Positions 45,759-55,588 of a stretch of 64,000 nucleotides of DNA are shown here, piece by piece. A program made the translations under genes and the position numbers. The notes under the pieces were generated by a model. The model ran no database searches, was not told the origin of the DNA, and saw only the letters and a list, made by a program, of their open reading frames with translations. Numbering within the stretch: the stretch's first letter is position 1; the number at the start of each line of letters is the position of its first letter. Source of the stretch: Dehalococcoidia bacterium (GTDB lineage Bacteria > Chloroflexota > Dehalococcoidia > Lucifugimonadales > Lucifugimonadaceae); assembly GCA_022824185.1 (NCBI GenBank), contig JAJEAU010000015.1:92268-156267 (forward strand), in the 5' to 3' direction.

Positions 45759-46709
45759 CTACTGCCTCTGCGCAACATATGACCCAATAATCACCAGAAC
45801 CGCACCAGCCCACAACTCTGGCCCAATCGCCTCGCCCAGTATCAACCAAGCAAGAATCGCGGTCGTGATAGGCGATGAAAGTGAAATCAGCGTAACTCGA
45901 CTGGGCAAATAGTTGCTCAGCAACCATGTCTGAGCCAGGAACGCGAACCCTGCGATTATCACCCCCTGGTAGAACAGCGACACTCCCAGAACAAGCGTGT
46001 AACGCATCGGATCGGGTTCGAAAATCAGCGAACCGACTAGAAAAGTCGCCGATCCGAAGATGCCTTGGGCCATCAGCATCTTCAACAACGAAATGTTCTG
46101 CCCAAGCTGCGACAGATAGACCTGTCTCAACCCGAGCAAGACCGCCGAACACATGATCAACAGGTCCCCGAGCCAAGGGTTGATCGCATCGATCCCTTCC
46201 GTGCCTGCCATGACGCTACGCACGAAAACCGTCGCCGCCCCCATGTAGGCAATCATTGCACCGACAACTCGACGCTTCGAAAGCCGATCGCTAGGTATCA
46301 AAAAGTGCGAAAACACTCCTGCCCAAAGCGGGAATGTGGTGATGAATATCCCGGTGTGACCAGCCGTCGTGAAATACTGACCCAGGTTCATGAACGCCGT
46401 CTGAACGGAGAACAGAATCCCAAGAATAAAGAGCGGGAAATACTCAGTTCGCTCAACCCTGAAACTCTGGCGCGTCACGATCGCCCAGACGAGCACGACC
46501 ACCATGCCCAAGATGAAGCGCATGAAGCCGAGCCGCAACGGCGGCGAATCTTCCAAACCCGCCTTTACTGCGATCGGGAGTCCCGCCCACAGCGATGCCA
46601 GCGTGAAAGCGAGACTGCCCGCGCTCAGGTTGAGCGGCTTACGACGATCTACTGGCGCCGATCTCGAAGATTTGGTCTCGAGGGGCTCGGGTTCCGGTCG
46701 AGTGGTCAG
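45759..46709 (-). CDS. EamA/DMT-family transporter, probable CTG start
   Basis: This ten-helix drug/metabolite transporter has EamA repeats (LGFMRFILGMVVVLVWAIV, then YLSQLGQNISLLKMLMAQG, and LPSRVTLISLSSPITTAILAWLILGE). The ORF track gives a TTG start at 46556, but that omits helix 1. The frame stays open upstream and encodes LNLSAGSLAFTLASLWAGL, the expected first helix, followed by PPLRLGF. No ATG, GTG or TTG occurs there. The only well-placed codon is CTG at 46709, which overlaps the aminotransferase stop as CTGA with AGAAGG just before it. This gives 316 residues, a normal EamA length. The substrate is unknown; the genomic link suggests amino acids. Confidence 0.7.
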   Translation of the reverse strand: MTTRPEPEPLETKSSRSAPVDRRKPLNLSAGSLAFTLASLWAGLPIAVKAGLEDSPPLRLGFMRFILGMVVVLVWAIVTRQSFRVERTEYFPLFILGILFSVQTAFMNLGQYFTTAGHTGIFITTFPLWAGVFSHFLIPSDRLSKRRVVGAMIAYMGAATVFVRSVMAGTEGIDAINPWLGDLLIMCSAVLLGLRQVYLSQLGQNISLLKMLMAQGIFGSATFLVGSLIFEPDPMRYTLVLGVSLFYQGVIIAGFAFLAQTWLLSNYLPSRVTLISLSSPITTAILAWLILGEAIGPELWAGAVLVIIGSYVAQRQ

Positions 46710-47653
46710 CCTTCTAACCGTTTCAGATATTGCCCGACCCAGTCGAAGTCGACGAGGTCAACGTACGCATCCATCAAGGCCTTAGTCACCGGTCCGGGCA
46801 CATCACCATCACCGACGCTAGAGCCTTGAACAGTTCGCACGGGGCAGATGCAAAGAGATGTCGATGTCAGGAATACCTCGTCGGATGTCGTCGCATCGAA
46901 CATATCCAAGTCGGTCTCGACGACGTCGAGATCAATCTCCCCGGCAAGTTCGATCGCCGTCTCCCGAGATATACCGCCAAGGACAAACTGGGCTTTAGGG
47001 GTGTACGCCACGCCGTCCTTCACGACGAAGATGTTCGATCCGATCCCCTCGGTAAGAAATCCCCGGTTATCGAGCAGAACCGCCCACGCCTCAGCATCAA
47101 ACTCCTTGGCCTCGAGGTCGGCCATGATGAGATTCAGGTAGTTATGCGATTTGGCTCTCGGGCTTAACGATTCAGGGCTAACCCGGCGAGTCGACGGTAC
47201 CCACACGTCAATCCCGTCTCGATATAGACGCGCTCGGGGCTCCAATGGAAGCGGCGTGCACTCGATTATGACCGTCGGCCCTCCATCGGTGGCCCACATA
47301 TCTCCGCCGACGAGGTCTATCCCTCGGGAAACGCGCTGACCAACCCAATAGTCGTCGTCGTCTCCGAGGAGCTTCAAGTTCTCCTCGACCACCTGCATCG
47401 TGGCATCCCGCATCTCCTGTTTGGATATCCCGGGATCAATGCGAACGTAGGAGAGCGAGTTGTAGAAACGGTCGAGGTGTTCGTCGAGTTTGAAAATCCG
47501 GTGGCCGAATGTTCGCGTCATATCGAACACCGCATCGCCATACTTGAAGCCGCGATCCCTAAACGGGACCAACGCTTGGCTTTCTGGCACGATCTCGCCG
47601 TTAAAGTAGGCGACGCGCTCGTTCGTTCGGGTGACTTTGGCGTTAGACACCAT
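46706..47653 (-). CDS. Class IV aminotransferase (branched-chain or D-amino-acid type)
   Basis: This is a 315-residue PLP enzyme of fold type IV. The PLP lysine is in SPRAKSHNYLNLIMAD, about residue 170. The family block LLDNRGFLTEGIGSNIFVV and the C-terminal ISRETAIELAG are present. Strong similarity to IlvE-like proteins, but 4-amino-4-deoxychorismate lyase and D-amino-acid transaminases share these motifs. It is the first gene of a pair with the transporter, which begins within its stop codon. Confidence 0.88.
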   Translation of the reverse strand: MVSNAKVTRTNERVAYFNGEIVPESQALVPFRDRGFKYGDAVFDMTRTFGHRIFKLDEHLDRFYNSLSYVRIDPGISKQEMRDATMQVVEENLKLLGDDDDYWVGQRVSRGIDLVGGDMWATDGGPTVIIECTPLPLEPRARLYRDGIDVWVPSTRRVSPESLSPRAKSHNYLNLIMADLEAKEFDAEAWAVLLDNRGFLTEGIGSNIFVVKDGVAYTPKAQFVLGGISRETAIELAGEIDLDVVETDLDMFDATTSDEVFLTSTSLCICPVRTVQGSSVGDGDVPGPVTKALMDAYVDLVDFDWVGQYLKRLEG

Positions 47654-47760
47654 CGCGGCAATCCTTTGCGACTTTTCAATCGTCTAGAGTTATGTTACAG
47701 CCCGTGTGAAGCGAAGGGTCGGTTCTGCGCGTCGCGCCGCTCAGAACCGCCACTTTACGT

Positions 47761-50700
47761 ATGGAAGCACAATCTGCCCGTTCCAAGATCGACACCACGG
47801 AAGAGCTTGTGTCGGACGATTCTCCGCGAAACGTAGATGACGTTGACTCGGGTGACGAGAACGCGTTCGAGATCCCAGAGTGGAATCCCCAAATCACGAT
47901 CCGATTAGGCCCGATAGGTGACGCCACCGAGGACGCCAAGGCGAGCGAGGACCACCCCCAGACGCCCGTCAACGACGGATCAAAAAATCGCGCGGCAAAA
48001 CCCAAGCGCATCGATCTTATAAACGTCCTGCTCGCGTTGATCCTGATACTGTCGCTAGGGTTGCGGGTCATCGGCACCGATTGGGACCAGGGCGGGTTGT
48101 ACCACCCGGACGAGCGAGACTTTTTGGGCCGTGCGGAGCGCCTGGACTTCGGGCAGTTGACCGAACCGGGCCTTCTGACCGTCGAATCGCGCCTCAACCC
48201 CCAGTGGTTCAACTACGGCAGTCTGCCCCTGTACGCGTTGGCTGGTGTCAGGGCATTGTCGCTGCCCTTTACGGACAGCGATTGGAACCTGTTCGACCTC
48301 CGATTCCCCGGTAGGAACCTTGCGGCGTTGGCCGACACGGTCACGGTTCTGTTCGTTTTCCTATTGGCTACGCGATTGGTCGGCGATCGACGCGCCGGAT
48401 TGATCGCCGCGTTGATCGCCGCGTTGGCGGTGATCCACATCCAAAACGCACACTACACCGCTGTCGACGCGCCGATGACGATGTTCATTATCGCCACTAT
48501 CTACTTCTCGGTGAGGATGCTGCAGGAACGGCAGCAGAAAGATGCGATGCTAGCCGGAGCGATGCTGGGTTTCGCGATCGCAACAAAGGTTACCGCCGCA
48601 CCAGTCGCCGTCGTCGTGGCCACAGCACACGTCCTCATGCTCGTCGGCCCAAGCATCATCGCGGGCAAGGCGAGGGAGGTCACTCCTGATGATGTGAAAT
48701 CAGTCTTGAGATTCGGCGTGTTGTCGGGAGCCACAGCCGTGATCGCCCTATTGATCACCCAGCCGTACATGGTGATCGACTGGGACACCTATTTCGGACA
48801 TATCTACAGGCAGTCGGAAATGGTGCGCCGAATAGTCGATTTTCCCTTCACGCGGCAGTACATCGACACGCCAGCGTATTGGTACCAGATCCGACAGCTC
48901 TCCACTTGGGGTTTAGGCATTTCGTTGGGGATCGCCGTCTGGTTAGGCTTGATCTGGGCGTTGGCGCGGACTGTTTGGAAGCGAGACTTGGCGTTTCTGG
49001 TGGTCCTATCGTTCTTGCTGCCTTATCTGCTGTTAAACGGACAGCTCGAGGTCAAGTTCCTGCGCTACATGCTCCCGGCGACGCCATTGTTGATCGTTTT
49101 CACAGGGTGCGCGATCTGGTGGGTCTACAGTTGGGTATTCCCAAGAATCCGCTGGCTGGCCAGGATTCCGATCTATGCGGCAGGCGCGGTGGCGTTCCTG
49201 CTGCTGGCCCACTACACCATCGCGTATCTGAACGTCTTCACGGGACCCCATCCTGCTCAAGAAGTCTCAAGCTATCTGAGGCAAAACGCCGAGGCCGGGA
49301 CGATGGTCATACAGGAGCACTGGGAAGAAGGTATCCCAAACATCCCCTCGTTCAACATGCACCAAAAGTTGAATATGTACGAGAACGACACCAATTCGAA
49401 GTTCTCATCCGTGGCAAGGTTGATGTCTGAAGCGGACTACTTTGTGCTCTTCAGCAATCGTCTAGCGGCTACGATTCCACGATTGCCCGAAAGATACCCA
49501 GTCTCATCTCGGTTCTACGAGATGCTCTTCAACGGAGAACTCGGATACGAGGTTGTCTACTCCTCCGTCAGGGTCCCGGAATTCCTAGGCATCGTCTACT
49601 GGGACGATCCCTATGCCCGAGTGCCCTTCGATGTCCCAGAAGGCTACGAAAAACCCCGAGGGTCTCTTTACAACTGGGACTGGTTCGGATGGGCGGACGA
49701 GAGTTTCACCGTTTACGAACACCCCCACGCAATCGTCTTCAAAAACGTCGAGGAGCTGAGCCAGATCAGACTCCTCGGCAGAATCTACGAGGACGGTCGC
49801 CCCGATGACTTGAACCGAGTCTTGACCGAAAGCGTCGGCCTGGTCTATGACGACACCCAACTGAACACTCAGCAATCAGGCGGAAGTTGGGACGGCGTCT
49901 ATTTCCTGCGAAACCTGCCCAACGAGTACGCGTGGCTCGTCTGGCTGTTGGCAGTTCAATTGATCGCGCTGGCGGCGTGGCCCTTGACCTACATGGTTTT
50001 CAGACCATTGACCGACAGAGGGTATCTCTTCAGCAAACCACTGGGACTGTTGATCGTGGCAACCATCGCTTGGTTGCTCGCGAGCTTCGGAATCTTGGGT
50101 TTCAGCGCTCTCAGCGTCGCCGTCTCGATTTTGGCGTTGGCGTTGGTCTCGTTGGTCGTGTTGTCTCGGATAGGGGAGGAAATCTGGTACTTCGTCAAGG
50201 CCAATCTGAAAACCATCGCGATCGCAGAGGCCATCTTTTTGGTCGCGTTCCTCGCCTTCCTCGCCATACGGTTGGCAAACCCAGATCTATGGCACGCGTG
50301 GCGAGGCGGCGAAAAACCGATGGACTTCGCGTACCTCAACGCGATCACACGATCCACGATCATGCCGCCCTACGATCCATGGTTCGCAGGCGGGTACCTC
50401 AACTACTACTACTACGGCCAGTTCATCATCGCATCGTTGATACGGATCACGGGCATCGTCCCGACCGTCGCGTACAACTTGGCGGTGCCATTGATCTTTG
50501 CGCTGTCGGCGACGACGATCTACTCGGTCGGTTACAACCTGATTGCGATGGCGATGCGATCCCGAGGCGAGATCCGGTTGGGCAAGGTCCCGATCCTGTT
50601 CGGATTGTTGGCTGCCGCATTGGCAGTACTAGCGGCGAATATCGACGGGCTCGCTCAGGTCCTAAGCGGGTTATACGAGTCGTACATCCAAGGCGGCGAA

Positions 50701-52257
50701 TTCCCGCGGTTCGACTACTGGCGGAGTACCCGCGTCTTCGAGCATGGAACCGGCGGTAACGAAATCACCGAGTTCCCATTCTTCACATTCCTCTACGCCG
50801 ACCTTCATGCTCACATGATCGCGATTCCGTTCGCAGTCTTGGCGTTGGGACTGTCGGTCGTCGCATTCCTCAGAGTCGGCATGGTGCGGTTGTCGAGGTT
50901 TGAGACACTGCTGTCGCTGGTGATACTCGGTGTTTCCGTCGGTTCCTTGCGATTGATCAACTCATGGGACTATCCGACCCAGCTAATCTTGGCAGCCGGA
51001 TTCATTTTCGCCGGGGAGTTCTTGTACGGGCACAAAGGCAAGATCGTCGGCTTTGGACAGGCGCTGGTAAAGATCGCGCTCGTCGGCATCGTCGGCTACG
51101 TCGTCTACTTGCCATTCCACTCAAACTTCGAGCTGTTCAACAGTGGAGTCCAACCAAGTCAGTTCCAGACGGCCTTTTGGCGCTTCTTATTGATACACGC
51201 TCTCTTCGTATTCGCAGTCGGCTCTTGGTTAGTGATCGAGTGGCAACGCGGCACATTCAGATACGGCGAGATCATCGGCAAGTTCCGCGATGACTACGGA
51301 TACCCGAACTGGGCATCGTCGGTGATCGTCGGAGCATTCGTGCTGGTCTGGTTGGCCATGGTCGTCTCCTACCCGCACTACATCACCGTGGTTGCAACCC
51401 TCACAGCATCGCTGATTCTCGGCCTCACCGGCTTGATGGCGTATCTGAGACGACATCCAGGTCAGCGATACATCATCATCACGGTGGCATTGGTAATCAT
51501 GTCGTTGCTCATGATTGCCGGCGTCGACGTCGTCACAGTCACAAACGACATCGGACGCCAGAACACGATCTTCAAGTTCTACATCCAAGCATGGTGGCTC
51601 CTGGCGATAGCGTCCACCTACGCGATCTGGCGCATCTGGGACGTCGGCGCCTTCGTCGTCAAACAGTGGACCGCGGTAAAGGCCGCCTGGGTGGGCACCT
51701 TCGCCCTCTTGATGGTAGGCGTCTTCATCTATCCCGTCATGGCAACCGACGTCAGGTTGGACGACCGATTCAACGACATCGGTCCCGGCGTCGATGGTGA
51801 GGCCTACATGGACACCGCTGTCTACTCGCGCAGAGGCATCGAGTTGGAGTTCGCGACCGACCGCCACGGCATCGAGTGGTTGCGCGAAAACGTCCAAGGC
51901 TCACCCGTCGTAGTTGAAGCCCAGTGGGACCTCTACACCTGGGCCAACAGAATCTCGATCTACACTGGCATGCCCACAGTCCTCGGCTGGGACTGGCACC
52001 AAACCCAGCAACGGCACGATTATCGCTGGGAGGTTCAACGTCGCCGCCAAGCCATCAACGACTTCTACACAACGAGAAACATCGAAGATGCGCGCGGCTT
52101 TTTAGATGAATTCAACGTCAAATACGTATACGTCGGCGAGTTGGAACGCGGAGCCTATCCGACGAGCGGCATCGCTAAATTCGATAACATGCCAGAACTC
52201 AACCTTCACCCAGTCTTCGAGAGGGGACCGGTCAAAATTTACGAATACCGCGGATGA
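47761..52257 (+). CDS. Giant membrane protein: GT-C-like glycosyltransferase fused to DUF2298
   Basis: This is a 1498-residue protein with more than 20 membrane helices. After an acidic cytoplasmic N-terminus (1-85), residues about 90-560 resemble PMT/GT39-type glycosyltransferases: LYHPDERDFLGRAERL carries the acidic pair in the first outer loop, followed by multiple helices and an extracytoplasmic region. The second half is a DUF2298 protein: NPDLWHAWRGGEKPMDFAYLNAI, GGYLNYYYYGQFIIASL, YADLHAHMIAIPFAVL, and the soluble C-terminus with FNVKYVYVGELERGAY. DUF2298 proteins are largely confined to Chloroflexota and a few other phyla. It probably transfers sugars from a lipid carrier to surface molecules. 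It starts without a clear Shine-Dalgarno. Confidence 0.88.
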   Translation: MEAQSARSKIDTTEELVSDDSPRNVDDVDSGDENAFEIPEWNPQITIRLGPIGDATEDAKASEDHPQTPVNDGSKNRAAKPKRIDLINVLLALILILSLGLRVIGTDWDQGGLYHPDERDFLGRAERLDFGQLTEPGLLTVESRLNPQWFNYGSLPLYALAGVRALSLPFTDSDWNLFDLRFPGRNLAALADTVTVLFVFLLATRLVGDRRAGLIAALIAALAVIHIQNAHYTAVDAPMTMFIIATIYFSVRMLQERQQKDAMLAGAMLGFAIATKVTAAPVAVVVATAHVLMLVGPSIIAGKAREVTPDDVKSVLRFGVLSGATAVIALLITQPYMVIDWDTYFGHIYRQSEMVRRIVDFPFTRQYIDTPAYWYQIRQLSTWGLGISLGIAVWLGLIWALARTVWKRDLAFLVVLSFLLPYLLLNGQLEVKFLRYMLPATPLLIVFTGCAIWWVYSWVFPRIRWLARIPIYAAGAVAFLLLAHYTIAYLNVFTGPHPAQEVSSYLRQNAEAGTMVIQEHWEEGIPNIPSFNMHQKLNMYENDTNSKFSSVARLMSEADYFVLFSNRLAATIPRLPERYPVSSRFYEMLFNGELGYEVVYSSVRVPEFLGIVYWDDPYARVPFDVPEGYEKPRGSLYNWDWFGWADESFTVYEHPHAIVFKNVEELSQIRLLGRIYEDGRPDDLNRVLTESVGLVYDDTQLNTQQSGGSWDGVYFLRNLPNEYAWLVWLLAVQLIALAAWPLTYMVFRPLTDRGYLFSKPLGLLIVATIAWLLASFGILGFSALSVAVSILALALVSLVVLSRIGEEIWYFVKANLKTIAIAEAIFLVAFLAFLAIRLANPDLWHAWRGGEKPMDFAYLNAITRSTIMPPYDPWFAGGYLNYYYYGQFIIASLIRITGIVPTVAYNLAVPLIFALSATTIYSVGYNLIAMAMRSRGEIRLGKVPILFGLLAAALAVLAANIDGLAQVLSGLYESYIQGGEFPRFDYWRSTRVFEHGTGGNEITEFPFFTFLYADLHAHMIAIPFAVLALGLSVVAFLRVGMVRLSRFETLLSLVILGVSVGSLRLINSWDYPTQLILAAGFIFAGEFLYGHKGKIVGFGQALVKIALVGIVGYVVYLPFHSNFELFNSGVQPSQFQTAFWRFLLIHALFVFAVGSWLVIEWQRGTFRYGEIIGKFRDDYGYPNWASSVIVGAFVLVWLAMVVSYPHYITVVATLTASLILGLTGLMAYLRRHPGQRYIIITVALVIMSLLMIAGVDVVTVTNDIGRQNTIFKFYIQAWWLLAIASTYAIWRIWDVGAFVVKQWTAVKAAWVGTFALLMVGVFIYPVMATDVRLDDRFNDIGPGVDGEAYMDTAVYSRRGIELEFATDRHGIEWLRENVQGSPVVVEAQWDLYTWANRISIYTGMPTVLGWDWHQTQQRHDYRWEVQRRRQAINDFYTTRNIEDARGFLDEFNVKYVYVGELERGAYPTSGIAKFDNMPELNLHPVFERGPVKIYEYRG

Positions 52258-52279
52258 GGTTGGTACGATTTAGGTAGCG

Positions 52280-53020
52280 ATGGCCCCTCAAATCTCAGAT
52301 ACCGTTTCGGACGCCTTCAAAGCAGCAGTCGATTTCGTATTGCCCTTGATCTGCGTCCATTGCGGGGACGAAGGCTCGCTGTTGTGCGTCGCCTGCATAT
52401 CCAATGCCCCCAATGTGCCTCGCGATGCCTGCGTGAAATGCGCCGAACCGACCCGAGAGTTTCTGAGGATGTGCGGGAGTTGCGTCGCATTACCGCCGCC
52501 TTTGGATCGACTGATCACAAGATTCCGATACGGCGGTCCGGTCCGCGACGCCGTACACGCATTGAAATACCGGGGCATCACGGCAATCGCCCCAGCGATG
52601 GCAGAGGAGATGTCTCGAAACACATTCTTCACGCGGACGAATATCGATTGTGTCGTCCCAGTGCCGATGCACCGGGACCGACTAAACGAACGTGGCTACA
52701 ACCAAGCGGCAATTCTGGCCCAAAAGTTAGCTGAAAGCCAAGATTTCCCGTACATCGAAGACGCGTTGACCAAGGTGCGCTCAACGGTCTCACAGGTCGA
52801 GCTCACCAAGCACGAACGAGCGTTATCTCTCCGCAACGCATTCGAAGCCAAATACGATTTCGGTGGCGCCCACGTATTACTTATTGACGATGTCTGCACC
52901 ACCGGCAACACCCTCATGAACTGCGCCGCGACATTGAAGCGAGCCGGAGCGCGACGAGTATCAGCCGTCGTGTTCGCCAAGGAGATGCTTGCGGAAGGTC
53001 CCGAGATTCCGGCAATATGA
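52280..53020 (+). CDS. comF: ComF-family phosphoribosyltransferase-like protein
   Basis: This 246-residue protein has an N-terminal zinc-ribbon pair (CVHCGDEGSLLCVAC, CVKCAEP, CGSC) and a phosphoribosyltransferase fold with the PRPP motif in LLIDDVCTTGNTLMNCA. VVPVPMHRDRLNERGYNQA is the family's central block. ComF takes part in DNA uptake or processing after uptake in competent bacteria; no other competence genes are here. Its stop overlaps the HAD gene's start by 4 nt. Confidence 0.93.
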   Translation: MAPQISDTVSDAFKAAVDFVLPLICVHCGDEGSLLCVACISNAPNVPRDACVKCAEPTREFLRMCGSCVALPPPLDRLITRFRYGGPVRDAVHALKYRGITAIAPAMAEEMSRNTFFTRTNIDCVVPVPMHRDRLNERGYNQAAILAQKLAESQDFPYIEDALTKVRSTVSQVELTKHERALSLRNAFEAKYDFGGAHVLLIDDVCTTGNTLMNCAATLKRAGARRVSAVVFAKEMLAEGPEIPAI

Positions 53021-53733
53021 TACGCAATATCAAAACCGTGTTGTTTGACGTCTACGGGACTCTGGCCACCTGGTACCCGGATCGCTACGTACTGCACGCG
53101 AACGCAGCAGGCAAGTTCGGAATCGAGGTAACCAAATCAGGTATCGACGCCGGTTACGCCGTCGCCGAGGCATATATGACGCGCCAGAACTCCGATACAC
53201 CCATCCGACTCATGTCGTTCGACGAGCGCAACCAGTTCTTCGCCCGGTTCGAGCAGATGGTCCTCGCAGGATGCGGCATCGAGGTCGACATCGATCTGGC
53301 GAACCGCATCTGGCAAGAGGTGGCGAAACAGGAATACGAGATGGTCCTCTTCGACGACGTCCTAGGCAACCTTGACGCCTTGCGCGAACGCGGCTACATC
53401 GTCGGGATCGTCTCCAACGTTCCCAGCGCGGGCGACCAACTCGCCGATGAACTGGGATTATCCAGCAGCATCGACTTCGCAGTCACGAGCAGCGAAGTCG
53501 GAGTTGAAAAACCAAATCGCCGCATTTTCGACGAAGCACTGCGCCGCGCTGACGACACACCGCCGGGCAAAGCAGTAATGGTCGGCGACCAAATCGATTC
53601 CGACGTCAAAGGCGCAGTAGGAGCTGGAATCCAACCAATCCTCCTCGACCGAAACGACAATCACATTGACTTCTTGGAACACCCCCGCATCAAGTGCCTC
53701 GAACAGCTTCAAGAGCTGCTGGCGCACAATTGA
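53017..53733 (+). CDS. HAD-superfamily hydrolase (haloacid-dehalogenase type)
   Basis: This 238-residue hydrolase has the nucleophile motif LFDVYGTLATW, motif II VGIVSNVPS, motif III Lys in GVEKPNRRIF, and motif IV MVGDQIDSDVKGAVGAGI. A phosphatase or dehalogenase; the substrate is unknown, although the DVYGTL form is typical of dehalogenase-like and phosphoglycolate-phosphatase-like members. It overlaps comF by 4 nt (ATGA) and is followed by a methyltransferase after 44 nt, so the three are probably one operon. Confidence 0.9.
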   Translation: MIRNIKTVLFDVYGTLATWYPDRYVLHANAAGKFGIEVTKSGIDAGYAVAEAYMTRQNSDTPIRLMSFDERNQFFARFEQMVLAGCGIEVDIDLANRIWQEVAKQEYEMVLFDDVLGNLDALRERGYIVGIVSNVPSAGDQLADELGLSSSIDFAVTSSEVGVEKPNRRIFDEALRRADDTPPGKAVMVGDQIDSDVKGAVGAGIQPILLDRNDNHIDFLEHPRIKCLEQLQELLAHN

Positions 53734-53777
53734 CAGGGAGTTTTCCAACCTACCCTAGACAGCGAACCCAGAAACAC

Positions 53778-54449
53778 ATGACGATGAACAAAACCCAACG
53801 CCTGCAACGCTGGTACGACGACAACGCCACCGCCGACAGTCTCCTATTCGGCGAGTTCATGCACCTCGGCGCAAACCAGACGATCTTGAAAGTAGGACTG
53901 CACGGAATCGAACCTGGCCAAAGCTCTGTAGTGCTCGACATGGCCTGCGCCGTCGGTGGAAACGCTCGTTGGTTGGCATCGCTCTACGGTTGCACCGTCT
54001 ATGGCAACGACATTGACGAAGACGCAATCGCCACTGCAAATGATCTGGCGCAAATCGAAAACGTCTCCGACCAATGCAACTTCATCGTCGCCCCGGTCGA
54101 GCAAACCGGACTAGAACCAAACTCCGTGGATTTGGTGGTCTCCACCGACGTCTACGACATCGAAGAAGTCGCCAGGGTCCTAAAACCCGGCGGCCGTTTC
54201 CTCCTAAGCGCCCTCTTCAGACTTGACGCCCCCGATCCCGACGAAATCGCCACCAAACACGGCCTCGCAATCGAACTGAGGCGCGATGTCACCGAACTCG
54301 CCCAGACATTTCTCCACTCAAAAGAGGAAGAAGCAAGGCTCCTCCAAAAATCCGGCATCATCTCAGACCGCCAACTGATACAAGTTATCAACGACGCGTT
54401 GAGGCGACGAGGCGGCCACCATCTGCTAGTTAGGTGGCGAAAAGAGTAG
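53778..54449 (+). CDS. Class I SAM-dependent methyltransferase
   Basis: This 223-residue enzyme has the SAM-binding motif VLDMACAVGGNARWLASLYGC, followed by VYGNDIDEDAI (post-I acidic residue) and a VDLVVSTDVYDIEEVARVLKPGGRFLL stretch for motifs II-III. The start was moved from 53694 to the ATG at 53778, removing a 28-residue segment that overlaps the HAD gene. The methyl acceptor is unknown. Confidence 0.87.
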   Translation: MTMNKTQRLQRWYDDNATADSLLFGEFMHLGANQTILKVGLHGIEPGQSSVVLDMACAVGGNARWLASLYGCTVYGNDIDEDAIATANDLAQIENVSDQCNFIVAPVEQTGLEPNSVDLVVSTDVYDIEEVARVLKPGGRFLLSALFRLDAPDPDEIATKHGLAIELRRDVTELAQTFLHSKEEEARLLQKSGIISDRQLIQVINDALRRRGGHHLLVRWRKE

Positions 54450-54491
54450 CAATTGAAGGTAAGCGCTACGCAGACCAGAAACTTGGTGAAC

Positions 54492-54511
54492 GGGGCCCTT
54501 TGGGCCGCCCC
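54492..54511 (-). terminator. GC-rich hairpin between the methyltransferase and argC
   Basis: GGGGCCC-TTT-GGGCCGCCCC forms a tight stem with a small bulge, directly after the argC stop codon. The minus-strand 3' side has only a weak T tract (GTTCACCAAGTTTCTGG). It may end transcription from both sides. Confidence 0.5.
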
Positions 54512-55537
54512 CTACGGATAAATCGCCAACCCCTCCAAACCCGTAGCCTCCGGCAACCCAAGCATCAGATTCATATTCTGAACTCCCGCCCCTGCGGCTC
54601 CCTTCACCAGATTGTCCAGCGCTGTCACCACGATCAACCGGCCACTGTACGCATCTACATTCACGTTGATCAGAATGTGATTCGAACCCCAAGTCTCCTT
54701 GGTCGATGGCGCCGAACCGACAACCCGCACAAACGGCTCGTCAGCATAGAACTCCCGATATAGATCCGTAGTCTCCTGCTGACTGATCCCGTTCGTCAGT
54801 GTGGCGTAGTGCGTGCCCAAAATTCCCCGTGTCATCGGTGCCAGATGCGGCACGAACGTCACCTTGACCTCGCCGTGCCTCGAGAGGTTGCTCAACTCCT
54901 GCGACATCTCGGGCATGTGACGGTGACCGCTGAGACCGTACGCCGACATGCTGTCGTTGATCTCGTTGAAGTTGTAGAGCACATCACCTTTGCGACCTGC
55001 ACCAGAAACACCAGATTTCGAATCGCTGATCACGTCGGTCTCAACGATGTCGGCGTCGAATGCCGGAGCAAGCCCCAGAATCGTACCCGTCGGATAGCAA
55101 CCAGGATTGGCAATCAAACGACTGCGCTTGACATCTTCGCGGTGCAACTCGGGAAGCCCATAAACCGCGTTCTCGATGTATTCAGGACACGGATGAGCCG
55201 TCTTGTACCACGTCTCAAAGACATTCACGTCCTTCAAACGAAAGTCGGCGCTGATGTCGACGCACCTAACATCCTCTTCGATGAACGGGCTGAGCGCCTC
55301 GGCACTCGCCGCATGGGGCAGCGCTGAGAAGACAAAATCGACCGAATCATCCAACGACGGCGATATCTCCATATCGGCATCCAGCAGATGCGGGAACACC
55401 TCGCTCAACTGCTTCCCCGCCGCACTGCGACCGGTGACCTGCGCTATCTCAACATCGGGATGTCGGTGCAGGATGCGCGCCAGTTCGGAACCGGCATATC
55501 CGGTTACGTTGATGATGCCGACACGCGTCTTGGACAT
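54512..55537 (-). CDS. argC: N-acetyl-gamma-glutamyl-phosphate reductase
   Basis: This NADPH-dependent reductase makes N-acetylglutamate semialdehyde, the third step of arginine synthesis; 341 residues. It has NVTGYAGSELARIL at the N-terminus (nucleotide binding), the catalytic Cys in NPGCYPTGTILG, and HRHMPE and VPHLAPMTRGI. No other arg genes are adjacent. LysW-dependent (LysY) homologues share these motifs, but the length and pattern fit ArgC. Confidence 0.94.
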   Translation of the reverse strand: MSKTRVGIINVTGYAGSELARILHRHPDVEIAQVTGRSAAGKQLSEVFPHLLDADMEISPSLDDSVDFVFSALPHAASAEALSPFIEEDVRCVDISADFRLKDVNVFETWYKTAHPCPEYIENAVYGLPELHREDVKRSRLIANPGCYPTGTILGLAPAFDADIVETDVISDSKSGVSGAGRKGDVLYNFNEINDSMSAYGLSGHRHMPEMSQELSNLSRHGEVKVTFVPHLAPMTRGILGTHYATLTNGISQQETTDLYREFYADEPFVRVVGSAPSTKETWGSNHILINVNVDAYSGRLIVVTALDNLVKGAAGAGVQNMNLMLGLPEATGLEGLAIYP

Positions 55538-55588
55538 CGGAAAGCCTCTCTCGCAGTTGAGATTTTGTGATTAGGGACTCTTCAGATT

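Noticed and set aside
49887-50759. 290-aa plus-strand ORF inside the GT-C/DUF2298 gene
   Set aside because: Arg-rich alternative frame within a well-supported membrane protein.
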